Assembly: GCA_036939755.1 (NCBI GenBank)
Contig: JALLAZ010000591.1
Span: 1-13,578 of the forward strand
Reading direction: 5' to 3'
DNA from: Stephanodiscus triporus
Taxonomy: Eukaryota > Bacillariophyta > Thalassiosirophyceae > Thalassiosirales > Thalassiosiraceae
Length of the DNA: 13,578 nt
Positions 6,053 to 13,062 of this stretch are shown here, piece by piece (the first letter of the stretch is position 1; the number at the start of each line of letters is the position of its first letter). The translations under genes were made by a program, and so were the position numbers. The notes beneath the pieces were generated by a model that ran no database searches, was not told the origin of the DNA, and saw only the letters and a program-made list of their open reading frames with translations.

Positions 6053-8821
6053 ATGGTCGTAGCCTTGATGAATCGCACCGCGGGGGCCGCGTCAGAGTCC
6101 TCCGTCGACCTGACCGCGCTCATCAAGCCGTCGACCTCCATAACGAACGACGACGACTCGAAGAAGGCCAAATCCTTGACGTGCGAGGAGCTCTACGGTC
6201 CATACCCCTCCTCCATCCCCGTCCCTATGACGCACAAGGACGGTCGGACGCCAAGTCCCTACGTCATCGCGAAGGCCACGAACATGTTCGACCTGAGCTC
6301 CTACCCCGATCACAGGGACGTCGGCACGCCCGACGAGTGGATCCCCCGCGACGGCAAGCTGGTCAGACTGACGGGACGTCATCCCTTCAACGTCGAGCCG
6401 CCCCTGTCCGTCCACCAGAAGTTCAAGTTCATCACCCCCACCTGCCTCCATTACGTTAGGAATCACGGCGCGTGTCCGAACATCAAGTGGGAGGATCACC
6501 GACTGCGCGTGGGGGGGAGCCTAGTCCCGAACAAGCTCGACCTCGGAATGGACGACGTCGTCGCCATGCCGTCGAGGGAGCTGCCCGTGACGCTCGTTTG
6601 CGCCGGCAACCGTCGGAAGGAGCAGAACATGATCCGGCAGACCATCGGCTTCAACTGGGGCGCGGGAGGCGTGTCCACGAACGTATGGAAGGGCGTGCTG
6701 CTGCGGGACATCCTCCTCGCCGCCGGTGTGCAGGAGAAGGACATGGCAGGCAAGCACGTGGAGTTCATCGGGCACGAGGACCTCCCCAACAAGGTCGGTC
6801 CCGGACCGTTCAAGGACGAGCCGTGGGGGAAGCTCGTCAAGTACGGCACGTCGGTGCCGCTGGCCCGAGCGATGAATCCCGCGTACGACATCCTCGTCGC
6901 GTACGAGGCCAACGGCGAGAGGCTCCAGCCGGATCACGGATACCCCGTCCGCCTCATCATACCCGGATACATCGGCGGACGCATGATCAAGTGGCTCACC
7001 GACATCAACGTCATCGAGCACGAGACGAAGAACCACTACCACTACCACGACAATCGCATACTCCCCCCGCACGTCACCGCCGAGGAGAGCCTTACCGGGG
7101 GATGGTGGTACAAGCCCCAGTACATCTTTAACGAGCTTAACATCAACTCGGCCATGACCGCCCCGGATCACAATGAGGTAATCGAACTATTGTCGAAAAT
7201 TCATTCGACGTATGAGGTGGGAGGGTACGCTTACACCGGTGGTGGACGTCGCATCACACGCGTGGAGCTGTCGACGGACGGCGGCAAGCACTGGGAGGTG
7301 TGCAAGGTCAACGAAATCGAGAAGCCGACCGACTACGGCATGTACTGGTGCTGGATATGGTGGACGTTCGACCTTCCGGTGAGGGACCTCGTGGGTTGCA
7401 AGGAGGTATGGTGCCGGGCGTGGGACGATGCCAACAACACCCAGCCTACCGATCCAACGTGGAATCTGATGGGGATGGGGAACAACCAGGTCTTCCGGGT
7501 CAAGGTCCGCCTCGACAAGGTCGACGGGGGAAAGCACGGGTTCAGGTTCGAGCACCCCACACAGCCGGGACAGCTCGAGGGGGGATGGATGACGAAGCTC
7601 TCCGAGAAGCCCGACTCCGCCGGATTCGGGAGGTTGCTGGAGCAGGGACAGGCGACGGTCACCGAGGCGGCCACTGGGGCCGCGGCGATGACCCTGTCCA
7701 CCACGGAGGCGCCGTCCCCGTCCTCCACGGAGGTCAAGTCCAAGCTCATATCCATGGCGGAGGTGCGCAGGCACAATCGAGAGGAGGACGTCTGGATCGT
7801 CGTCAAGGGCAAGGTCTACGACTGCACCGAATACCTCGACCTTCATCCTGGCGGCGCCGACTCAATCCTCATCAACGCCGGGGAGGACGCCACCGACGAC
7901 TTCTTCGCCATCCATTCCACCAAGGCGTTCAAGATGCTCGAAAAGTTCTACGTCGGAGACCTGGACCCAACGAGTATCGACGCGGACAGGGAGTTCGAGG
8001 AGCGCGTGTGCGAAAAGACCGGACGGAAGGTGGCGTTGAACCCCAAGCACAAGCAGACGTTCACCCTGCAGAAGAAGACGGTGCTGTCGCGGGATTCGTT
8101 CGAGCTCGACTTCGCGCTCCCAACCCCCGAGCACGTCCTCGGCCTGCCTACGGGGAAGCACATCTTCCTCTCGGCCGAGGTCAATGGCGAGATGGTGATG
8201 CGCCGGTACACTCCCATCACGCCCGGGCATGACATCGGGAGCGTCAAGTTTGTCATCAAGGCCTATCCGCCCTGCGAGCGCTTCCCTCGGGGAGGGAAGA
8301 TGTCGCAGTACCTCGACGCCCTTGAAATCGGGAGTACAGTCGAAATGCGCGGCCCGGTCGGCGACTTCGAATACCGCGGCAAAGGCAAGTTCGTGAGGGA
8401 GCACGACGAGTGCTATGCCACGCACTTCAACATGATCGCCGGCGGGACCGGGATCACGCCCATTATGCAGGTCATCTCCGACATTCTGAGAAACAAGGAC
8501 GATAATACCAAGATATCATTGATCTTCGCCGCGCGCATCGCGGAGGACCTGCTGTGCCGCAACATTCTTGACAAATGGGCGGCCGATCATCCCGATCGGT
8601 TCAGAGCGCATTACGTCCTGTCGGACGAGGCCCCCGCGGGCTGGGAGGAGTCCGGTCACTCGAAAGGGTTCGTGACCAAGGACCTGTTCGAAAAGGTGCT
8701 GTATCCATGTGGTGACAACTGTTTTAACCTGATGTGCGGCCCGCCCATAATGCTGGAGCGTGGGTGCATGCCGAATCTGAAGGCACTAGGGCACCAGGAA
8801 TGCAACCTCTTCTCCTTTTAG
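6053..8821 (+). CDS. NR: Assimilatory nitrate reductase [NAD(P)H], copy 1
   Basis: This 922-residue, intronless enzyme reduces nitrate to nitrite in the cytosol, passing electrons from NAD(P)H through FAD and heme to molybdenum. In order it has a short variable N-terminus (1-50), the Mo-pterin domain with the molybdenum ligand Cys183 in VCAGNRRKEQN, and the dimerisation domain (about 345-480, with GGWWYKPQ and RVELSTDGGKHW). A Thr/Ser/Ala-rich hinge leads to cytochrome b5 (about 565-638, heme ligands His598 in HPGG and His621). The reductase has RRYTP at 717-721 for FAD, GGTGITP at 797 for the pyridine nucleotide and CGPP with Cys895. All expected catalytic residues are present and the length fits algal enzymes. 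The start at 6053 sits in ACCATGG context; a frame open 12 codons further upstream lacks such context. No signal peptide and no inserted globin domain are seen, and no plant-type 14-3-3 site is obvious in the hinge. Residues 51-861 are identical to copy 2. Confidence 0.97.
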   Translation: MVVALMNRTAGAASESSVDLTALIKPSTSITNDDDSKKAKSLTCEELYGPYPSSIPVPMTHKDGRTPSPYVIAKATNMFDLSSYPDHRDVGTPDEWIPRDGKLVRLTGRHPFNVEPPLSVHQKFKFITPTCLHYVRNHGACPNIKWEDHRLRVGGSLVPNKLDLGMDDVVAMPSRELPVTLVCAGNRRKEQNMIRQTIGFNWGAGGVSTNVWKGVLLRDILLAAGVQEKDMAGKHVEFIGHEDLPNKVGPGPFKDEPWGKLVKYGTSVPLARAMNPAYDILVAYEANGERLQPDHGYPVRLIIPGYIGGRMIKWLTDINVIEHETKNHYHYHDNRILPPHVTAEESLTGGWWYKPQYIFNELNINSAMTAPDHNEVIELLSKIHSTYEVGGYAYTGGGRRITRVELSTDGGKHWEVCKVNEIEKPTDYGMYWCWIWWTFDLPVRDLVGCKEVWCRAWDDANNTQPTDPTWNLMGMGNNQVFRVKVRLDKVDGGKHGFRFEHPTQPGQLEGGWMTKLSEKPDSAGFGRLLEQGQATVTEAATGAAAMTLSTTEAPSPSSTEVKSKLISMAEVRRHNREEDVWIVVKGKVYDCTEYLDLHPGGADSILINAGEDATDDFFAIHSTKAFKMLEKFYVGDLDPTSIDADREFEERVCEKTGRKVALNPKHKQTFTLQKKTVLSRDSFELDFALPTPEHVLGLPTGKHIFLSAEVNGEMVMRRYTPITPGHDIGSVKFVIKAYPPCERFPRGGKMSQYLDALEIGSTVEMRGPVGDFEYRGKGKFVREHDECYATHFNMIAGGTGITPIMQVISDILRNKDDNTKISLIFAARIAEDLLCRNILDKWAADHPDRFRAHYVLSDEAPAGWEESGHSKGFVTKDLFEKVLYPCGDNCFNLMCGPPIMLERGCMPNLKALGHQECNLFSF
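6203..8636 (+). repeat. 2434-bp tract identical between the two nitrate reductase genes (left copy)
   Basis: By reading, this tract shows no mismatch to 9745-12178, with a constant offset of 3542. It is bounded by a synonymous A/G difference at 6202/9744 and a C/T difference at 8637/12179. Identity includes third codon positions and the non-conserved hinge. A further 21 bp (6181-6201) match on the left before divergence becomes strong. It covers NR1 residues 51-861. Confidence 0.93.
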
Positions 8822-8843
8822 AGGGAGGCTCATCAAGGGCTCA

Positions 8844-9017
8844 TTTTTCTATAGAGGGTCTTCGAAACAGCTATTGTAATCGATGAATGAACACTTCTTG
8901 CCTTACTTGCAACCCTTTCGAACTACAAAAAATGAATTCGCTAGTCACTGCATAGGATTTTCTGACCCAATATTATGTTAACATTACTGCAACCAAATAC
9001 TCTACAATCATAGTCAA
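8844..9017 (+). repeat. Nitrate reductase 3'-flank element, copy 1
   Basis: Starts TTTTTCTATAGAGGGT and includes CGAAACAGCTATTGTAATCGATGAATGAAC, then CACTGCATAGGATTTTCTGACCCAATATTATGTTAACAT and CAACCAAATACTCTACAATCAT across its length. It matches two copies after NR2 (12386-12503 and 12504-12664). It shows that the duplication unit extended beyond the coding region. It may include the 3'UTR and polyadenylation region. Confidence 0.75.
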
Positions 9018-9027
9018 GATGACTTAG

Positions 9028-9294
9028 ATTATTCTGAAGACTGAAGATGCTCTTGTGTTTAGCTTAATTTTATCTCTTGCACAAGAAACCTCTCGAACAG
9101 TACGACAGATCATGCAACACAGGAGTTTGATTCGCTGTGCACAGGATTTGGTGCTGCAAGGATTTATGTCAAACTCCATCTATGTGCAAACACCAAAATT
9201 TGCACAGCTCATGAGAGAGCTAAGAGAGGTGTTTGATATGAGAATGATGTCAGGAGTAAAGATTATCATGAATCTGTGTCGCTTGCCACAATAG
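9028..9294 (+). other. Unassigned open frame between the NR genes
   Basis: Eighty-eight codons are open in AT-rich DNA; the first ATG (9112) leaves 60 residues, ending at TAG 9292-9294. The translation is rich in Arg, Gln, Met and Leu and contains LMRELREVFDMRM, a plausible amphipathic helix. No family was recognised. It could be a fragment of a gene trapped between the duplicated copies, or chance. Confidence 0.2.
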
Positions 9295-9606
9295 AAAATG
9301 TAAGTCCAAAAGGTTACTTTATTCAGGTTTTCAGGCACACCATGTCGAGAATAATTGGGGGCTAGCCCCCTTCAATCGCTCAGTCTCGTTGCGACATTTA
9401 GAAAGCTTCTCACAACGAAGTTTTTCTCGTCCACTGCCGTCGAAAAAATTGGAACAAAAAAGTTCTCAAGTTGCATATGATGTCTGAGCACGTTTTGGTA
9501 TATCGTGTACCTAGTATCAAATGTTATTAGTCTCATAATTTTTCTTCTATCCATACATACTATTAAAACAAACTCAAACACAGGATACATTATTTCCGAA
9601 ACAACC

Positions 9607-12363
9607 ATGGTCTTATCCTGGATGATGGGCACCAAGGAGCCCGCGTTAGAGTCCTCCGTCGACCTGACCACGCCGATCAAGCCGTCCCCGTCCATAACGA
9701 ACGTCAAGAAGACCCGCAGCGAGTGCGAGGAGCTCTACGGTCCGTACCCCTCCTCCATCCCCGTCCCTATGACGCACAAGGACGGTCGGACGCCAAGTCC
9801 CTACGTCATCGCGAAGGCCACGAACATGTTCGACCTGAGCTCCTACCCCGATCACAGGGACGTCGGCACGCCCGACGAGTGGATCCCCCGCGACGGCAAG
9901 CTGGTCAGACTGACGGGACGTCATCCCTTCAACGTCGAGCCGCCCCTGTCCGTCCACCAGAAGTTCAAGTTCATCACCCCCACCTGCCTCCATTACGTTA
10001 GGAATCACGGCGCGTGTCCGAACATCAAGTGGGAGGATCACCGACTGCGCGTGGGGGGGAGCCTAGTCCCGAACAAGCTCGACCTCGGAATGGACGACGT
10101 CGTCGCCATGCCGTCGAGGGAGCTGCCCGTGACGCTCGTTTGCGCCGGCAACCGTCGGAAGGAGCAGAACATGATCCGGCAGACCATCGGCTTCAACTGG
10201 GGCGCGGGAGGCGTGTCCACGAACGTATGGAAGGGCGTGCTGCTGCGGGACATCCTCCTCGCCGCCGGTGTGCAGGAGAAGGACATGGCAGGCAAGCACG
10301 TGGAGTTCATCGGGCACGAGGACCTCCCCAACAAGGTCGGTCCCGGACCGTTCAAGGACGAGCCGTGGGGGAAGCTCGTCAAGTACGGCACGTCGGTGCC
10401 GCTGGCCCGAGCGATGAATCCCGCGTACGACATCCTCGTCGCGTACGAGGCCAACGGCGAGAGGCTCCAGCCGGATCACGGATACCCCGTCCGCCTCATC
10501 ATACCCGGATACATCGGCGGACGCATGATCAAGTGGCTCACCGACATCAACGTCATCGAGCACGAGACGAAGAACCACTACCACTACCACGACAATCGCA
10601 TACTCCCCCCGCACGTCACCGCCGAGGAGAGCCTTACCGGGGGATGGTGGTACAAGCCCCAGTACATCTTTAACGAGCTTAACATCAACTCGGCCATGAC
10701 CGCCCCGGATCACAATGAGGTAATCGAACTATTGTCGAAAATTCATTCGACGTATGAGGTGGGAGGGTACGCTTACACCGGTGGTGGACGTCGCATCACA
10801 CGCGTGGAGCTGTCGACGGACGGCGGCAAGCACTGGGAGGTGTGCAAGGTCAACGAAATCGAGAAGCCGACCGACTACGGCATGTACTGGTGCTGGATAT
10901 GGTGGACGTTCGACCTTCCGGTGAGGGACCTCGTGGGTTGCAAGGAGGTATGGTGCCGGGCGTGGGACGATGCCAACAACACCCAGCCTACCGATCCAAC
11001 GTGGAATCTGATGGGGATGGGGAACAACCAGGTCTTCCGGGTCAAGGTCCGCCTCGACAAGGTCGACGGGGGAAAGCACGGGTTCAGGTTCGAGCACCCC
11101 ACACAGCCGGGACAGCTCGAGGGGGGATGGATGACGAAGCTCTCCGAGAAGCCCGACTCCGCCGGATTCGGGAGGTTGCTGGAGCAGGGACAGGCGACGG
11201 TCACCGAGGCGGCCACTGGGGCCGCGGCGATGACCCTGTCCACCACGGAGGCGCCGTCCCCGTCCTCCACGGAGGTCAAGTCCAAGCTCATATCCATGGC
11301 GGAGGTGCGCAGGCACAATCGAGAGGAGGACGTCTGGATCGTCGTCAAGGGCAAGGTCTACGACTGCACCGAATACCTCGACCTTCATCCTGGCGGCGCC
11401 GACTCAATCCTCATCAACGCCGGGGAGGACGCCACCGACGACTTCTTCGCCATCCATTCCACCAAGGCGTTCAAGATGCTCGAAAAGTTCTACGTCGGAG
11501 ACCTGGACCCAACGAGTATCGACGCGGACAGGGAGTTCGAGGAGCGCGTGTGCGAAAAGACCGGACGGAAGGTGGCGTTGAACCCCAAGCACAAGCAGAC
11601 GTTCACCCTGCAGAAGAAGACGGTGCTGTCGCGGGATTCGTTCGAGCTCGACTTCGCGCTCCCAACCCCCGAGCACGTCCTCGGCCTGCCTACGGGGAAG
11701 CACATCTTCCTCTCGGCCGAGGTCAATGGCGAGATGGTGATGCGCCGGTACACTCCCATCACGCCCGGGCATGACATCGGGAGCGTCAAGTTTGTCATCA
11801 AGGCCTATCCGCCCTGCGAGCGCTTCCCTCGGGGAGGGAAGATGTCGCAGTACCTCGACGCCCTTGAAATCGGGAGTACAGTCGAAATGCGCGGCCCGGT
11901 CGGCGACTTCGAATACCGCGGCAAAGGCAAGTTCGTGAGGGAGCACGACGAGTGCTATGCCACGCACTTCAACATGATCGCCGGCGGGACCGGGATCACG
12001 CCCATTATGCAGGTCATCTCCGACATTCTGAGAAACAAGGACGATAATACCAAGATATCATTGATCTTCGCCGCGCGCATCGCGGAGGACCTGCTGTGCC
12101 GCAACATTCTTGACAAATGGGCGGCCGATCATCCCGATCGGTTCAGAGCGCATTACGTCCTGTCGGACGAGGCCCCCGTGGGCTGGGCGGAGCTCGGTCA
12201 CTCGAAAGGGTACGTGGGCAGGAAACTTTTTCAACAGGTGTTGTATCCGTGTGGGGAAGAATGCTTTAACTTGATGTGCGGCCCGCCCCTAATGCTGGAG
12301 CGCGGGTGCACGCCGCATCTGAAGGCAATGGGGCACCAGGAATTCAACCTCTTCTCCTTTTAG
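9607..12363 (+). CDS. NR: Assimilatory nitrate reductase [NAD(P)H], copy 2
   Basis: This 918-residue tandem paralogue of copy 1 is in the same orientation and has the same domain order and catalytic residues: Mo ligand Cys179, heme ligands His594 and His617, RRYTP at 713, GGTGITP at 793, Cys891 in CGPP. Residues 47-857 are identical to copy 1. The N-terminus (1-46) is four residues shorter and partly different, lacking the Asp/Lys-rich DDDSKKAK segment of copy 1. The last 61 residues differ at 16 positions, including the stretch just before CGPP. The start at 9607 was chosen because it aligns with copy 1 and has ACCATGG context. The frame is open upstream to a possible ATG at 9505, which would add 34 mostly hydrophobic, AT-rich codons and is probably 5'UTR. 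All motifs are intact, so both copies look functional. The divergent C-terminal tip could change cofactor affinity, but that is inference. Confidence 0.97.
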   Translation: MVLSWMMGTKEPALESSVDLTTPIKPSPSITNVKKTRSECEELYGPYPSSIPVPMTHKDGRTPSPYVIAKATNMFDLSSYPDHRDVGTPDEWIPRDGKLVRLTGRHPFNVEPPLSVHQKFKFITPTCLHYVRNHGACPNIKWEDHRLRVGGSLVPNKLDLGMDDVVAMPSRELPVTLVCAGNRRKEQNMIRQTIGFNWGAGGVSTNVWKGVLLRDILLAAGVQEKDMAGKHVEFIGHEDLPNKVGPGPFKDEPWGKLVKYGTSVPLARAMNPAYDILVAYEANGERLQPDHGYPVRLIIPGYIGGRMIKWLTDINVIEHETKNHYHYHDNRILPPHVTAEESLTGGWWYKPQYIFNELNINSAMTAPDHNEVIELLSKIHSTYEVGGYAYTGGGRRITRVELSTDGGKHWEVCKVNEIEKPTDYGMYWCWIWWTFDLPVRDLVGCKEVWCRAWDDANNTQPTDPTWNLMGMGNNQVFRVKVRLDKVDGGKHGFRFEHPTQPGQLEGGWMTKLSEKPDSAGFGRLLEQGQATVTEAATGAAAMTLSTTEAPSPSSTEVKSKLISMAEVRRHNREEDVWIVVKGKVYDCTEYLDLHPGGADSILINAGEDATDDFFAIHSTKAFKMLEKFYVGDLDPTSIDADREFEERVCEKTGRKVALNPKHKQTFTLQKKTVLSRDSFELDFALPTPEHVLGLPTGKHIFLSAEVNGEMVMRRYTPITPGHDIGSVKFVIKAYPPCERFPRGGKMSQYLDALEIGSTVEMRGPVGDFEYRGKGKFVREHDECYATHFNMIAGGTGITPIMQVISDILRNKDDNTKISLIFAARIAEDLLCRNILDKWAADHPDRFRAHYVLSDEAPVGWAELGHSKGYVGRKLFQQVLYPCGEECFNLMCGPPLMLERGCTPHLKAMGHQEFNLFSF
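9745..12178 (+). repeat. 2434-bp tract identical between the two nitrate reductase genes (right copy)
   Basis: Partner of 6203-8636. It covers NR2 residues 47-857 without a mismatch that could be found. The first differing base downstream (12179) changes Ala to Val, and 15 further amino-acid differences follow within 60 residues, so the boundary is abrupt. Confidence 0.93.
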
Positions 12364-12385
12364 AGGGAGGCTTTTCAAGCGCACA

Positions 12386-12503
12386 TTTTTCTACAGAGGG
12401 TCATCGATAATCGATGAACGAATACTACCTCTTGCAAATGTAAATGGAGTGAGCTTGACTAAAGAGAAGGAGTGTCTAACGCATTGGATTTTTGACCAAC
12501 ATC
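12386..12503 (+). repeat. Nitrate reductase 3'-flank element, copy 2a
   Basis: Begins TTTTTCTACAGAGGGTCATCG and continues through GATGAACGAA, CTCTTGCAAATG and GCATTGGATTTTTGACCAA. Relative to the other copies it has lost the CGAAACAG-TATTGTA block, leaving a 17-bp near-palindrome TCATCGAT-A-ATCGATGA at 12401-12417. It is immediately followed by copy 2b. Confidence 0.75.
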
Positions 12504-12664
12504 TTTTTTACAGAGGGTGACCGAAACAGTTATTGTAATCGATGAACGAACACCTCTTGCAAATGTGACCAAAGAGGAGGAAGTCTACTGCATGGGATTT
12601 TGGGGATTTTTTGACCAAATATTATATGTTAATATCAATGCAACCTAATACTCTACAATCATCA
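12504..12664 (+). repeat. Nitrate reductase 3'-flank element, copy 2b
   Basis: Begins TTTTTTACAGAGGGTGACCG and retains CGAAACAGTTATTGTAATCG, CTCTTGCAAATG, CTGCATGGGATTTT, GACCAAATATTATATGTTAA and CAACCTAATACTCTACAATC. It is closer to the NR1-flank copy (8844-9017) than copy 2a is, particularly in its right half. Confidence 0.75.
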
Positions 12665-12670
12665 ACGAAG

Positions 12671-13062
12671 TCATGATTGCCGCTTGCCACTTGCGCTGTG
12701 GACTCTAAAATATCTTGTTTGAACAAAAAATAAGTCCCACCCCCTTAGCGCAATATCAGTCTTAGATGGGATTAATGCACCAAGGCTCATATTAAAAGCA
12801 GATAAGGGATGTTGAATAAAACCCCCGATTTGCTTTGAAACTCAATGCAATATTTGATGACATAACTGATCGGCATTCTTCTCTACATATCTAGAGATTA
12901 AACATTATGACCCATTGCTGGATGAACTGGCTTAACTGATGCCACACTGCCTAACATAGGAATAAAAGGTCCAGCAGACAAAAACAAAGGCTCCTTATCT
13001 CTCATCGCATACTTCTTTAGTGTCTCTCTTTGATAGCTGTAATGAACAGGTACCTCGACCCA
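12671..13062 (-). pseudogene. Frameshifted minus-strand coding remnant, family unknown
   Basis: On the minus strand, 54 codons are open from a TGG at 13062 to a stop at 12900-12898. They include KYAMRDKEPLFLSAGPFIP and VKPVHPAMGHN. A shifted frame then continues from about 12895 to a stop at 12673-12671, with one internal TGA at 12844-12842. That part includes SRYVEKNADQLCHQ, GGFIQHPLSAFNMSLGALIP and KTDIALRGWDLFF. Both frames have protein-like composition and run end to end, suggesting one gene broken by a frameshift. No family was recognised. It could be a decayed mobile-element protein like that at the left end of the window. Confidence 0.35.

Larger units (their letters stand above)
8822..9606. 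promoter_or_regulatory. NR1 3' flank and NR2 promoter spacer
   Basis: The left part (to about 9017) is the NR1 3' flank and carries one copy of a 3' element repeated twice after NR2. Next comes an AT-rich stretch with an unassigned frame (9028-9294), then the presumed NR2 promoter. A perfect 14-bp palindrome, GGGGGCTAGCCCCC, lies at 9357-9370. The region shares only short blocks with the NR1 promoter close to the ATG, so the two genes probably differ in control. No clear TATA box or terminator was placed. Confidence 0.5.
12364..12670. other. NR2 3' flank with duplicated element
   Basis: The first bases after the stop (GAGGGAGGCT...TCAAG) still align with the NR1 3' flank. Two tandem copies of the 3' element follow. 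No gene was found. This probably contains the NR2 3'UTR and polyadenylation site, but no signal could be fixed. Confidence 0.6.

Noticed and set aside
7300..8232. Alternative-frame 310-codon stretch in both NR genes (also at 10842-11774)
   Set aside because: Shadow frames within NR coding sequence, low complexity in Arg/Gly/Gln. They appear identical in both copies only because the DNA is identical.
9357..9370. 14-bp palindrome GGGGGCTAGCCCCC as a transcription terminator
   Set aside because: Hairpin terminators are not expected for nuclear protein genes of eukaryotes and no U-tract follows. It is kept only as an observation in the NR2 upstream region.
6053..12363. Nitrate reductase with an inserted 2/2 hemoglobin domain, as known in some algae
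   Set aside because: The hinge between the dimerisation and cytochrome b5 domains is short and low-complexity in both copies, with no globin-sized insertion.
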